From: Kalmusia sp. IMI 367209
Lineage: Eukaryota > Ascomycota > Dothideomycetes > Pleosporales > Didymosphaeriaceae
Length of the DNA stretch: 64,000 bases
Reading direction: 5' to 3'
NCBI GenBank assembly: GCA_027946365.1
Contig: JAPEUQ010000001.1
Span: 3,100,001 to 3,164,000 of the forward strand
Part shown: positions 10,532-22,850 of the stretch, one piece after another
Layout: each line of letters begins with the position of its first letter
Position numbering within the stretch: position 1 is the first letter of the stretch
Position numbers and translations under genes: made by a program
Notes under the pieces: model-generated
Databases searched by the model: none
The model's input: only the letters and a program-made list of their open reading frames with translations
What the model was told of the DNA's origin: nothing

Positions 10532-12105
10532 ATGGGGATTTCCAAAAGTCCAACGGCTGTCGCAGGCTTGGTCTTCATTGCATTTGTCCTGTTCGCTACT
10601 TTCCTGCGCAAAAGAGCACTAGAAGCAAAAGCTCGACAGGATGGGTTTGCCCCGCCGACTAAATATCGCGCCCTCGACCCGTTCTTGGCCCTGGATTACG
10701 TCTTCAAGATCTTCACCGATATTTCCTTTACGCAGCGCAACCGCCTCCGATACGGAAAGACTTTCATCATTGAGCCTTTGCTTGGGGTCCCTACTATCGT
10801 GACAGCTGACCCAGAGAACATCCAGAAGGTCTTTGGCAGTGTGGACAATGACTTTGGTGTCTTCTGGCGGAGAGAGCCTTTCGAGCCCTTCACCGGTCGC
10901 GGACTGTTGACCGAGGATGGAGACGGCTGGCGACATCCGAGGAAGCTGTACAGGCCTATCTTTGCGAAGAATAACATTGCAGATCTTGATTATTATGGAA
11001 AGATGGTGAATGATATGCTGGAGCAAATACCCGGAAATGGCGAGACTGTTGATTTGCATCCGCTACTGTTGAAAGCTGTGAGTGCAACAACGGGTACGAC
11101 ATCTACCGTTAGAAACTTACGTTGCATGTGTAGTTCATGAATAATGCTCTGCACTTTGTGCTCGGCTATGACGCCATGAATCCTCATCCAGGCGCACCGC
11201 TCTCGCGTGACGGCTTCATGAGCAGATGGAATGATGGCATGCAAGGTGTCGGCCTGCGGATCGCAACCGGTCGCCTCAGTAGTCTGCTCCCAACAGCGAG
11301 ATTCAAAGCTGCCTGTTCGCAGGTCCAATCTTTCGTCGAATTCCACATCAAACAGTCCTTGGAAAACGACAGTAAAACCAAGAAAGAAAGCCAGATCCTT
11401 ACCGAGTCGCTCCTTGCGCAGACGGATGATCGCACGCTAACCCGGAATATGCTGGTTCAGGCTGTGATTGGGGCACAGGATACGACATCTGTGTTGACGA
11501 GTAACACGCTTTATCTGCTTGCGCAACATCCGGCGCTCTGGCAGGAGCTACGGGTCGAGGTTTCGAAGCTCGGCAGTGATCTCTTTACTTTCGACGCATT
11601 GCGTACAAATGAGGTCATTCAGAATATGCTGCTCGAATGTAAGTTTACTCCCATCTATTAGTGAAGCTACCACTTACATAGGATTATAGCACTCCGCCTC
11701 CGTCCAATCTTTCCAGCTCTCGACCGTGTCGCTGTGCGGAATACCACGCTCCCCACAGGCGGAGGCAAAGACGGCGCCTCCCAGGTCCTCGTACCACCCG
11801 GAACCCGCGTACAGTGTTCGTTCTACGCTTTGCATCGCGAGGAGTCCGTCTTCGGTCCAGACATCGAGACGTTCAACCCGCATCGCTGGAAGAGTATCAA
11901 GCCTAGTCAATGGGAGTATTTCCCGTTTGGTGGTGGTCCGCGGTCGTGCATGGGAAAGGAGAAGAGTCTTGTTGAAGCTGCTTATGTATTAGGGAAGCTT
12001 GCTAGTAGATTTAAGACGTTGGAGAGTAGGGATGATAGGCCATGGACTGGGGTGATGACTATGACGTGCGCGAACAAACATGGGTGTCTCGTCGCATTTG
12101 AGTAA
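10532..12105 (+). CDS. Cytochrome P450 (CYP52/CYP63-like clan)
   Basis: Haem-thiolate monooxygenase anchored in the ER by an N-terminal span at about residues 9-25. Exons are 10532-11077, 11134-11638 and 11690-12105; introns are 56 and 51 nt. The product is 488 residues. Splicing at the second intron creates the K-helix ExxR as ESLRLRP. The I-helix oxygen-activation site is GAQDTTS, and the haem loop is FGGGPRSCMG with the haem ligand at Cys437. The WRHPRKLYRPIF stretch is the usual C-helix. Members of this clan often hydroxylate alkanes, fatty acids or related chains; the substrate here is unknown. A second P450 of similar build lies at 21075. No reductase or synthase gene is adjacent. Confidence 0.9.
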
Positions 12106-14017
12106 GAATCAAGACATCTCTGGCTAAAGCAATATATTGATACAACATCCCCTGTCTGTTACGTGATTTCTTGCACATGTGCTCGGGGTTGATATTGCTC
12201 TTGATCCACAAATTGCTTGCTTCTGACTACTGCCATGCTATAGAAATAATAGATGCATGACTATACCACCCGAATCTCATTCTAAATATATGTTTTTGAC
12301 GTTTTCAAATTTGTCTTTTCAGTGTGCATGCCCACTCGCTAGATAAATGCAGAATTGGCTAGCTTGACCTTGTTTATCACCTGGCCCTAACAGCTCTCTA
12401 CAAACAGGAATAAAGTCGCTAGGGCAGTTCGTGCTAAACTCACGCAGATTATAGGAAAGATATTTAGCGCGATCCTAACCTTGATCCAGCAGAGACGCAT
12501 GTGTATTAATGCTTCTCGGAATGCAGCCGTTTGCAGTACAATGTCCCAGGCTGTGGTTGGTATGTCCCCTAGCTCGCCTGTGTCGCATTGATGATCGATG
12601 CCAGTATGATCGATACCAGTAAAACTCTACATCCAATCATTGGGAAAGACTTACGTCCGAGGATACTTCGTGGAACGAAGGTATATTTGATTTTCTGGGG
12701 GATATCCGAGTACTAATTTCGTTCTATACCCTTGTCTCCAGTATGATCTGACAGGAATCTGCTGGCATGCTATGACTGGACAGGCACAAAGCTGCTTTCA
12801 TCCGATGTGTAGAACCACAGATGATCGCGCGTTCGTATACAGTTTATCTGAACGATGAATAACGGTCATCCTTGTCAATTGCTTTTCTAGCCTCGTGGAA
12901 GTAAGTTCAAGGGTAAACTAATATGTCTTCTAATGTGGCACATTCCTTCGTAGATTGCGTCCAGACCATGCTGTAGTGCACTTGGATACCTTAATGAGAC
13001 AGATTGCGGCGTGCTGGACAGAATAGTTAGAGATACTTTCTCGTAGAAAGCAGTCGTTATCTGTCTATTGCCTCGTTGCTGCTCGCCAGCAGCTTAGAAT
13101 ATATCCTCGGTTCAGCCTCGACATCCCCCCATATCGCTCCTTTCAGCTGTTCTGCCGCCTGTCCACCAATTGTGTGCGAACATCTTACTCGCACGAGTGA
13201 TTCTGGCACTCTCCCTGCATGCTTCTCGCGCCAGCTCCATTTCCTGGAAGAGTTCGAATGACCTTTGGCGGCTCAATGTGTAGGATGGACAGGATATGCA
13301 TAACGTGGTGCACGATCACAAAGGAAAGAAGTGTCTATAAGCCCTTACAACCGCTGCCACGTCCATAGCACCTCCGCGCGAGTAGCGACGGCCGGCGTGA
13401 GCCTGGTTCGGACGAGCTAGCTCAACAGCCTGCTTTGGGAACGCGCCGTGGTTGGTAGCGTCCAAGTGTGTGGCTGATCTTGGATCGCTACGTTGACCGC
13501 ATGAGGACGATTACAGACGCGATAGAGAGAAAGGGTGTGGTAAAGTACCGGTAGCCCAACAGAACCACGCGCGCATCGTTGCTCTACGAAGCAAGCTGAA
13601 GGTGACGACACCTCACGCTTATTATTGTCGATCGATCGATGGTTCGTTTTGTAGAGACGAATCTCCGAAAGCCCAATAGCGCCTAGATCCCGAGCGATAG
13701 AAGTTTAGCTCGTATTGAAGCGCGATTCTCGATGCGCCTAGACTCCGGATAGCAATATGCGTTCACCGGTCCACCAGGTTTCAATACACCAATGAGGACG
13801 TATTACCAGTGAGCTGGGATTTTAATCGGCCCCCACAGCCTACGCAACCTTCCAGCCCCGAACAGCATTTGCCCATTAAATTTGACCGAAATATGCGCTC
13901 AAAGCATCATCGCTTTTATTTCGCTCTCATTTTAAATTATAATGAAGCTTTGACAGCCGGAGCTCTCTTTTCATCCGAGTCAACCGTTTACGAGTCCGAG
14001 CGAATGTACAGGAAACA
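12106..14017. other. Intergenic, nothing recognised
   Basis: About 1.9 kb, AT-rich at the left. The open frame at 13809-14054 overlaps the start of the NLR in another frame and is taken as 5' leader. Confidence 0.45.
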
Positions 14018-17000
14018 ATGTCTAAACAGGGTTCGAAAAAACATGCCGCGCTAGATTACCAGTTCAGTACCGACAAAGATCTCAATGAGGTATGGCCAGA
14101 GGTTATTGCCGAGTACGAGAGAGTCACAGAGCAGAAGCTGGATCCCAACACCACATTCGTGAGCTTCCAACAGAACGTCAACGAGAGATTGCACGAAGCG
14201 ACATCTAAGAGAAGCTCCAAGGCGCGACTCGTCCTGAATGATGTCGGTCAATGTCTGCAGCAATTCGGTTCGATCCTAGCTGGCAGCGCTACCATGGTCT
14301 TTGCCCCTAGCGCACAGTGCTGGAGTGCTATCAACTTTGTTATCGTCGCAGCACAAAAATATTCTAACGTCCTTGACGGGTTCGTTACATTGATGGAACG
14401 TTGTGCTGCATTTTTTTCACGACTCAACATATTCCTCGAACAAGAATGTGGTAAACATGGATCATATCTACCTCGCCACATCCGAAGACCCGCCTATGAC
14501 ATCCTTTCTCATTTCATCGATATCCTGAAATCTTCGTACAAGCTTTCTAAGAGCAAGCGGGAAAAGTTCAAACTGGTTCTAGACATAGTACTGTTCAATG
14601 GGGACGACGGAGTGAAGTGTGCGCTGGATTTACTGGAGCGCAAGGTGCAGGAATTTACGAACACCCAGATTGACCAGATACTCGTAGATGTCAAGGGACT
14701 TGCGCGCTATCTTCAAGAATCAGATGAAGCCAGACGACAACATCTATCGGAGATTCGAGAGTATTTGGAGCATGTTTATGAAGTTGGAGAAGAGACCTTG
14801 GCCGTCACGCAGCAGGTGAAAATTACGTTAGATGGCCGCATTACGCAGGAAAAAAACAAAGAAGATCTCGAAAAGATTCGCAAGACCTTTTTGCTGAAGT
14901 CAGGTGAAGAGCCGTGGGTGAAGCGTCACGATCAAATATGCAAGTCTCGGGTCAAGGATAGCGGTGATTGGATTATAGAGCGAGAAGATACTGGTTTCTT
15001 CGCGTCTGTTGATACCCACAACCGTCAGAGCAAGACAAAAATCTTGAGTGTAGAAGGAGATGCTGGGTACGGCAAAACCTTTATTTCCAATAGGGTTGTC
15101 TCATATCTCCAGGAGAAATATAGCAGTAATAACAACTTGGAACGCACTTCGATCAGTTACTACTACTACGGGGAAGATAGGGAAAATCCACTTGAGAAGT
15201 GCATAAGAGGGATCATCTACCAGTTTGCATCTGCGGATCCAGCATACGCTGGAGCGGTGGCCGAAGCATGCCAGCAGTCAGCCGATATCGCACGAGCTGA
15301 GGATATATGGGACCGATTTGTAGTTAAACTTCAACACGCGATGAAAGGAACGTACTACATATGCATAGATGGCTTCGAAGCCCGAGATGGAGATGGAAAC
15401 GCCGAAGATACGATCGCCACTATCGCACAGAATGTATTGTCTGACATCAAAGGCGTATCGATCCGTCTTTATTTCTCAGGCACAAACGAAGCAGTTGCGC
15501 GCCTTCCACAAGACGATCGTAGCGTACGGAGACTTCTTCTAGGACCTATCAAGGATCTTGGCAACAAGATAGTGCGGTTGAGCCCCGACGAGAACCACGA
15601 ATCACTTACCATGATACCTCTCATCAACGCGAGCGATTTAGAGGCTATTGCACTAGCTAGGGTCGAGGAGATTGGAAAGAAGAAACCAGATTTGAAGACT
15701 GTGATGACAGAAGCGAACATCAAGAAATTAGTGGCTGGCGTCCATGGCCATTATGTGCATCTCGAAGTAAAGCTAGTCGAAATCGATGCGTGCGACACAG
15801 AGCAGGAGATCCAACAAGTCATCGACAGCATCGGCGATGACCTGAAAACATCCGTTCGGAGGTCGCTGAAAGTATTCAGCGAATCTCTGAGCACAGAACA
15901 GATTCGACAGCTCAATGAACTCCTCGTCTGGATCGTTGGTTCGATCGATACCATTGATTTTCTTCAGAGTGCCCTTTACTTGGAGTTCCGCAAGACCTTC
16001 ATGTTGCGAGATTTGATCGCGACCACATTCTCCGGGTTACTGACCGTAGATGAGTATGACAGAGTCAAGCTCAAGTCAGATCAGGTCCTTCCAGTTTTGA
16101 GAGAGGAAAATAAGAGTCACCTTAAACTTTCTCGGCCCGGCTTAACCACTACTGAGCTCACTCAAGCTGAGATCGATCTCTGCAGTAGCATTGTGAAGAA
16201 TGTGTGCGGAGACCATGTGTACGGTAGGTTCAAATTTGACGATTTCTTCAACTCATTAGCGGGAAAGCAAAGAGCGTCCGTGCAGGTCGATGACGAAGAT
16301 GCTTTGAACGTCGTCATTACGCGTTCATTATTACAGGCTATTTGCGAATCCAAAGACGAGAAGCACTTGGATCGGCTCCGCCTACATGCCTCGATATGGT
16401 TCTACGAGCATTTGCGATATTTCGTTGAAAAGCTTGATTACTTCGAGCCCGATAGAGAAAGTCTCACCAAAATCGGCTCCATGCTCTCTCATGTGCTGTA
16501 TGACGCAGAAGGAATCGACGCATGGCTCTCAAGCGAATATCTTGACACCATCAAGCGAGACTTAATCGTTGGAGATAATTTCATCGAAGCAATGCAAAAG
16601 ATCCTAAGAAACCCCCACGTCGCTTTAGGTTACAAAGAAGATGTGGAGAAGACAAAATGGGTTCAGTCCGTCACAGCCGCCAAATCCAATAAATATGCAG
16701 TTTTGGGGAAGATAGCAAATCATCTTGCGATCAAATGGTTTAGTTGTACGACCATGGCAAATCCGGAACATTTTTGGATCCCCTATGGCATCTTTTCCAA
16801 GGTAATAGACATCACACAACAGTAAATTCTCAGCTGACTCGTTCGCTATAGGAAAAGGCAGAAAAATTCGATCTAGAGGCTGTCCCTTCGCTCGCTCAGA
16901 TTGCAGGGTTTCTACAATGGGTACAGGACCATAGTAAGCTTGACACGACTAGTGCTACTTGGTCATCATGTGTGGGCGCAACATATCGTATCCTAAAGTA

Positions 17001-18726
17001 CTACAAGGAAGCGCTTAGTGCATTCAAAAAAGCGGAGTGTGAGCTCGAAGACAATTGGGCCCTCCTGCTTCAAATAGCAGAGACTCATGCAGGGCTCGAA
17101 GACTTCCCAGCCGCTCTTGAATACCTGCATAAAGTCAAACAGCTGCATTCCACGCTGATCGACACCGACACAGAATTCAAAAAGGTATACTGGTCCAGGA
17201 TTCTTCTGCCCGAGGGTAACTTTCAACGTCATATGAAACATTACGATGCGGCAAAGAAGTGTTATCGTGACATTCTGGACCAGGACATCGGCTCTGAACC
17301 GAATCCGGGATCAGTCCACGCAGACGCATTGGCCAGTCTGTTTGCTCTATGGATCGAAATAGGAGATCACGAGTCGATTATGTCGTTCCTACGCGGGCTG
17401 AGACACACTGAGAAAGGAGGAAAAACCTTGTCCTATTGGCTGGGAGGCGCCGTCGGAGAACGCGAAGATGTCCACGGGCATATAATCAAAGCTGCGAAGT
17501 ATTCGGAATCTGTTGAAGAAGTGTGTCAGATGTACGATGAGGTCATCGAGTCCAAAGTTGTCGACGGAGCCTCGGGGAAAAATTCTAATGCATCTATTCC
17601 ATATCTACGATACTGTCGAGCTGCACTAAAGTTCCATGGTTCGCAAATTAATCAGGATCACGAAGAAGCTTTAGGAATCTGGGAAAAAATGGTGTTGAAG
17701 CCGGGCAATGGCTGGGACGACTATTGGGTCTCGTATAAAGCTCGCCGCTTGCTCGCGCGGTCTCTATTGGACAAAGCAGCCGCTAACTTAACAAATTTGT
17801 CGAAACCAACCACAGCTATCGATTATGTGTCTAGGTTGGAAGTCTTGTCAAGGTCGACCCAGTTCCGGCAAAGCCAGCACGATGCGCGCCTTTGCCTAGT
17901 CAGGCTGCATGTATTAAATGACAACGAGCATCTCGCAGATGAGGAGGCGAGAAGCCTCCTCCGAGGTGTCTTTGATCAATGGCCTGAAGATCCTAATGAT
18001 CTATCTCTACGTATGCGCTTCGGGAGCCTTGCGCAGATTTTGACCGTCTTTAATTTGAATGACGACGCGGTCGCAGCTTGGCAAGCACTGAAACCCCGCC
18101 ATACTGAACGAGCAGGAGCAGCAACAGAAAATGGAAAAAAGGCAGACATATCGCCGGATGCGAATGAAAAAGAAGAGGTGTCTTCGACGGCAGATGCAAC
18201 TACATCAACTACACCAGATCTGCAAGCACGACCGGATGAGAAACAGTCCGTGTCTACCGATGCGAAGGCAGAAGCCTATATATCTTACTATATATGCGAT
18301 GCATGCGATGCACCCTGGAAGGACATACTCGCTGACTGCTGGGTGTGTAAACACTGCCTCTGCGTGCAGCTATGTTCGCCTTGTCACCAGAAGCTGCTAG
18401 TTGATGAGCTAAGTCCTCTTGTATGTAACAAGGATCACGAATTCCTATATCTTCCCAAGTTCGATGACGCGCTCTGGTCATCCGTGCCGGATGATATTAT
18501 ACTCGTTGGAGGGAAGTCAACGCCTCGAGACCAATGGCTCAATCAGTTCCGGGAGAGGTGGGAGGTGCAGCAAGAGCAAATAGATACGTACAAGCTTGAG
18601 ACGGCGAGGAAGCTGAAGGCGGTGCTCTGCATCGCGAAATACATAATGAAATGGAAGAGGAAGCGGCCAAGTAGAAGGCCGATGACTAGAAGGGCGCGCA
18701 CGTTTCCGTTACGTCCCGGTCACTAA
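14018..18726 (+). CDS. Goodbye-NACHT-TPR-zinc finger STAND protein (fungal NLR)
   Basis: Two exons, 14018-16801 and 16852-18726, joined in phase 0 across a 50-nt intron, give 1552 residues. Residues about 22-145 match the fungal Goodbye-type N-terminal domain (VWPEVIAEYERVTEQ start, then helices). A helical linker follows, then a NACHT-type NTPase with P-loop GDAGYGKT at 347-354. The expected Walker B region is YYICIDGFEA, where the usual DE pair is altered. Helical repeats after about residue 930 look like TPRs (YYKEALSAFKKAE, HYDAAKKCYRDIL). A Ser/Thr/Glu-rich linker leads to a Cys-rich module from residue 1410 (CDAC...CKHC...CSPC...H) resembling a ZZ zinc finger. Such STAND proteins are proposed non-self sensors that trigger cell death in fungi; the ligand and effector partner here are unknown. 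No partner effector gene is adjacent. Confidence 0.85.
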
Positions 18727-19276
18727 ACACATTGTAATGGAATACGTGGCCGCTGGCGCTACACTGCCGAAGAGGACTCGGGTAAAGAGCAGCAATTAGT
18801 GATAACTAGGATAATCGAAAAGCTATCGTCCAGTCTGTTCATCTGTCTATCCGACCTCTTGTGGTACAGGTCTTTCCCCCTACATTTTTCCATTGCCCTA
18901 CTTACTATCCGCTTATTACTCGGACCACCAGCTAACCTACTTCTCTCCCTACCTCTACAACCATCTAATTACGTCTCGAGCTACTTAATACACTACAACA
19001 TGCGCGGCTATCTTGCCTTTGGACTGAGTGGTAAGGGCTCAGGCATATCTACGTAATCTGTGTGAGACAGGACTCGAATTTATGTTTCTTAGGCAAATAA
19101 AGCAAAATGTGCCTTGAATTTGCGAATTAGGATATATAGCTAGGAAGCTACCCAGAACCAGGCATCTACAATTCGCACAACACGAGCGGTCATGAACGTA
19201 AGCATAGCAACAAGAGTGAAGATTTTTGACTATTAATTATATTGGCAAACTCTATCAAATCTATTATATTTCCCCT
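18727..19276. other. Intergenic between convergent genes
   Basis: The 3' flanks of the NLR and of the minus-strand rhodopsin-like gene meet here. AT-rich, no gene seen. Confidence 0.5.
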
Positions 19277-20594
19277 TTAAATGTCTGGATATATGTTCTT
19301 TCCTCTAATCACTGCAATGGGTAAAGGTTTCAAGTCGTCGCCATCCGCGTCAAACGCCGGGCCCTGCTTCGTTCTCGACTCGCGCGACGGCGTCCGCGAA
19401 TCCATGTCTCGCATAGGAGATACTCCTGCGTTATCACCTGCTTCGAATCGTTTTGATCTGTCGGAGGGGTTGGACCGATTCGATCGATGGGATCGATTAG
19501 ATCCAAGCGACCATGCGGTGCGCACGCTGCGTATCACGCTCTCGACACGATGCATGCGACGGACGTTGGAGAGGGGTGGGAGGCACACGGCGACTAGAGC
19601 GATCGTAACCTCGACCATGTACCAAAACATTTCTTTGGAGACGAGTTCTAGGCACGTGTTAGCTTGCGAAACCGGACGATGGATGGGGAGGGGCATACGG
19701 TCCTGGTCGCCTCCTGCTTTGGGGCCCGTGGTGCTCTTTCTGTTGACGACCCAGTCTAGGAATATAAGGCGCATAAGCGAGGCAGCAGTGGCTCTGGTTG
19801 GCATTAGCAATCGTGGTCGTATGCGATATGAGGAACGACGTACACGGCGCCCATGAAGAATACAAATCCCACCGCTATCTTTCTACCGCGTGGCAGATGC
19901 AATTTCCATACCAGGGGTATCGGAATCAAAATGATCAAGCAATCCATGATGAAGTCGGACATTGCTAGCGCGTACAGTTGCAAGAAGTTGTTGATACAGT
20001 GCGTGATCTGGGTGTAAGGGGATGACCACTGGGCATAGAAGTCACTACGACAGCCGAATACGTGCGACAGCATGAAGCCACCGGCCCAAAGCACCACTAG
20101 AACCATCATGGTGTGTATGACGATGTTGCGGACGTTCCGAAGGTTGCCTTTGTCGTAGATGAAGATGCGGGAGTAGAAGAAGAGGAAGCTGAGTTTGACG
20201 AAGGCGAGGGCCGCAGTGGAGAGGAGCACTACTGCGAAATGTATCTTCATCGTGGTCGTGATCTTGTCGTTGACCACGTCGAAAGGGGAGTGGCCTGGCA
20301 AAGGTCGCCCTTTGGGGGTGTCATATCCCAGTGCATGTTTTCCGACACCGATGAAGAGTGCGATGGCCATTCCAACGACGCATACCTAGTAGTGTAAGTC
20401 CGTTTTCTACTCGCGGTTTTCCATGGTCTCTTTACCAGCGCAGAAACGGCGAGCCAATCTTCGACATAGCACGATTGCTTGAGTGATCTCCGAATGTAGA
20501 CTCGCGAGGACACGACGAGGATGTCGATGGCCACCAGAACGGCCGTGGCACTCACGATGGTAGCCGGTGACTTGTTGTCGTAAGCGCCGCCCAT
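19277..20594 (-). CDS. Rhodopsin-like / PTH11-type seven-span membrane protein
   Basis: Minus-strand exons are 20594-20436, 20385-19844, 19793-19699 and 19647-19277; introns are 50, 50 and 51 nt, the last with a GCTAAC branch point. The product is 388 residues. The third intron is in frame and would otherwise be translated as 17 extra residues. Removing it gives QLVSKEMFWYMVEVTIALVA, the usual last-helix region of this family. Seven hydrophobic segments are visible, with the family-typical EDWLAVSALV in the second helix region. The cytoplasmic tail has a short Asn-Arg-Ser-rich stretch encoded by GATC-containing units. Members are plasma-membrane proteins, some acting like receptors in surface sensing. 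The start is uncertain: the frame continues upstream to about 20615 without another ATG. Confidence 0.8.
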
Positions 20595-21074
20595 GTTGAA
20601 GCCGAAGAAATGCACGTCGAGAGCAACCTGTGCGCTGGAAGATTTCAGTTACCGAGAGAAGTTGTGCGACTGCGGAAAGAAAGACACGCCCCGCGGCGAC
20701 GGTCAGCATGCACGCGTTCTGCGGAGTTCATTTGGTGGGGGGGTTTATCCGAGGGCCTTGCGCAAAGAGTTGCCTTGCGGTTCAGGTGTAGATTGTCGAT
20801 TCGCACAGTTTTGGGGGCCAAATCAGTGCTGATCTCTGTGTAACCAGCACATATATGAATATTACTGGCTACACAAAGGTCGCCGTCCAATCAGAACGCG
20901 AATGCCTACCGGCCACGGGGAACGCTAGGGCTTCGCTGTAATATACCCAACGTGGGCTTAATCCAATAAAGCATTCTTGGTCGCGTACGCTTACTCCGCC
21001 ACAAACCCATAGTAATGGTTCACACACCACCAGCGCGCTTGAGCTGACTGGCAATCGACGAACTTTCAGCTCGT
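20595..21074. other. Divergent promoter region
   Basis: Separates the minus-strand rhodopsin-like gene from the plus-strand P450. A short 5' exon of the former may lie here, because an ATG-started minus frame (20709 downward) is open but in a different phase and cannot be joined by a normal-sized intron. Confidence 0.4.
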
Positions 21075-22715
21075 ATGTATGACCTGTTCACGACAACGAA
21101 GATGAGTGTGGAAAGCATCAGACTAGTCCCAGCTTCGTGCGCAGCTCTCCTACTTTGCGCACTCATCAAATACCTTGCAACTTTACTCGCCAATCAGGCT
21201 GCATATCGCTCTGCAGTGCGAAAACATGGCTGCAAAGAACCCCCTCGCTACCCGCACAAAGATCCAATTCTTGGCTGGGATCTGTTTTCAGCCATGAAGC
21301 AAGCCATGCAGGAGCATCGGTTCCTTGAAGCGCAGAAAGAGCTGTTTGACACATATGGGAAAACGTTCAAGATTAGGTCTATGGGCCGCACCATCATCAA
21401 ATCGGCCGACTATGAAGTATCGAAGGCAGTACATGCGACCTCTTTCGACAAGTTCGGGCTACAACCGATGCGGTACGAAGGGCCAAATAGCTTCTTTGGC
21501 AATGGTATATTAGTGACGGATGGCGCACACTGGAAGCGAGGACGAGGTCTTATTAGCCCGGTGTTTGACATTGCGCATGTTAAAAACTTTGAACGTCTGG
21601 AGTGGCATGTTGATGCTTGTATGAAATTACTGCCTCGCGACGGATCGACTGTGGACTTGCTGCCGCTTTTCAAGCGATTGGTAAGTTGAAATATCGTTGA
21701 CTAGGAGATGCAACAACTGACTGTCACAGACGCTAGATCTTTCTAGCGAGTTCATTTTCGGCAAATCGATGAATGCTCTTTCCTTTCCCGACGCCCAGCA
21801 GCGGTTCATGGACGCTTTCATTGAAGTTCAGCGCGGAGTCAGAACGAGAGGCGCACTCGGCCCCAAAATGAGGCGGTTACACCGCGATAAATCGTGGGAA
21901 AAGGCTTGCAAATATATCGTGGATTTCGTAGATGCGCATGTGGATGAAGCCCTCGCACGCGTCGAGAAGGGGGAGGTCAACGCCACTGGCCGAGTGAGGT
22001 TGATCGACGAAATGGCAAAGGAAACGCAAAACAAGATCACATTACGTTCGTTGACCATCAGCGTCTTCAGTCCAGCTCATGATACTGTCGCCGTTGCTTT
22101 GAGCAATGTATTCTTCCACCTAGCGCGAAACCCGGCTGTATGGGCAAAGCTGCGAGCTGAGATCATGCCTACTGCGGACCAACCACTATCTTATGATCTC
22201 CTTAAAAGCTACAAATACCTGAATTGTGTGTTGCGAGAGAGTAAGTGCAAGGTCAGATGGAGAAGCGACTGTGCTGATTCACGCATCTAGGCCACCGAGT
22301 GACGCCTATTGCACCAGCGACGCAGCGCCAGTGCCTCGAAACGACCGTCTTGCCCTCTGGAGGCGGCCCTGATAGTCGTTCGCCTCTGTTCGTGCAGCAG
22401 GGTGATATAGTGGAAACAAATTTCCGAGTCATGCTACGAGACGAGGACTTCTGGGGCGATGATGCAGACCAATTCCGCCCCGAGCGTTGGGAAACTCTGC
22501 ATCCACGGCCGACATGGGAATATACGCCATTCAGTGGCGGGCCTCGTATTTGTCCGGCATTGAATCTCGTATACACGGAAAGCGCGTACATTGTTACGCG
22601 GTTCCTGCGACAGTTCCGAGCGCTCGAAAACAGGGACGGAGAAGTTGCATGGGTCGAGCAGATCAGATTAATCTTTCAAAGTAAGAATGGAGCAATGGTC
22701 GGGCTGGTGGACTAG
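21075..22715 (+). CDS. Cytochrome P450 (CYP52/CYP63-like clan), second copy
   Basis: Exons are 21075-21680, 21730-22240 and 22291-22715; introns are 49 and 50 nt. The product is 513 residues, or 504 if the ATG at 21102 is used. An N-terminal anchor lies near residues 20-42. The C-helix WKRGRGLISPVF is present, the I-helix reads AHDTV, the ExxR is ESHR (created by the second splice), and the haem loop is FSGGPRICPA with the haem ligand at Cys460. The residue two after Cys is Ala instead of the usual Gly, a variant also seen in some fungal P450s with GPRICPA. An inserted acidic or basic stretch near residues 260-290 is longer than in the first P450. The reaction is probably hydroxylation of a lipid-like chain, inferred from clan only. 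Confidence 0.88.
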
Positions 22716-22842
22716 GTTGCGTGAGTCGCTCGGTGGCCGCCATCAGGATAGATGGTCTGCAGATTTCAAGATCAACAGTAAATGTATTATCAGACGGACT
22801 ATGGTGGTGCGCATATCTAGTGTACTCCTTTTCACTCGGACA

Positions 22843-22850
22843 TGACGTCA
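22843..22850. promoter_or_regulatory. Palindromic CRE/bZIP-type site
   Basis: TGACGTCA, the perfect palindrome bound by CREB/ATF-type bZIP factors, lies 1.36 kb upstream of the UstYa-like ATG and 128 bases after the P450 stop. Motif only. Confidence 0.25.
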
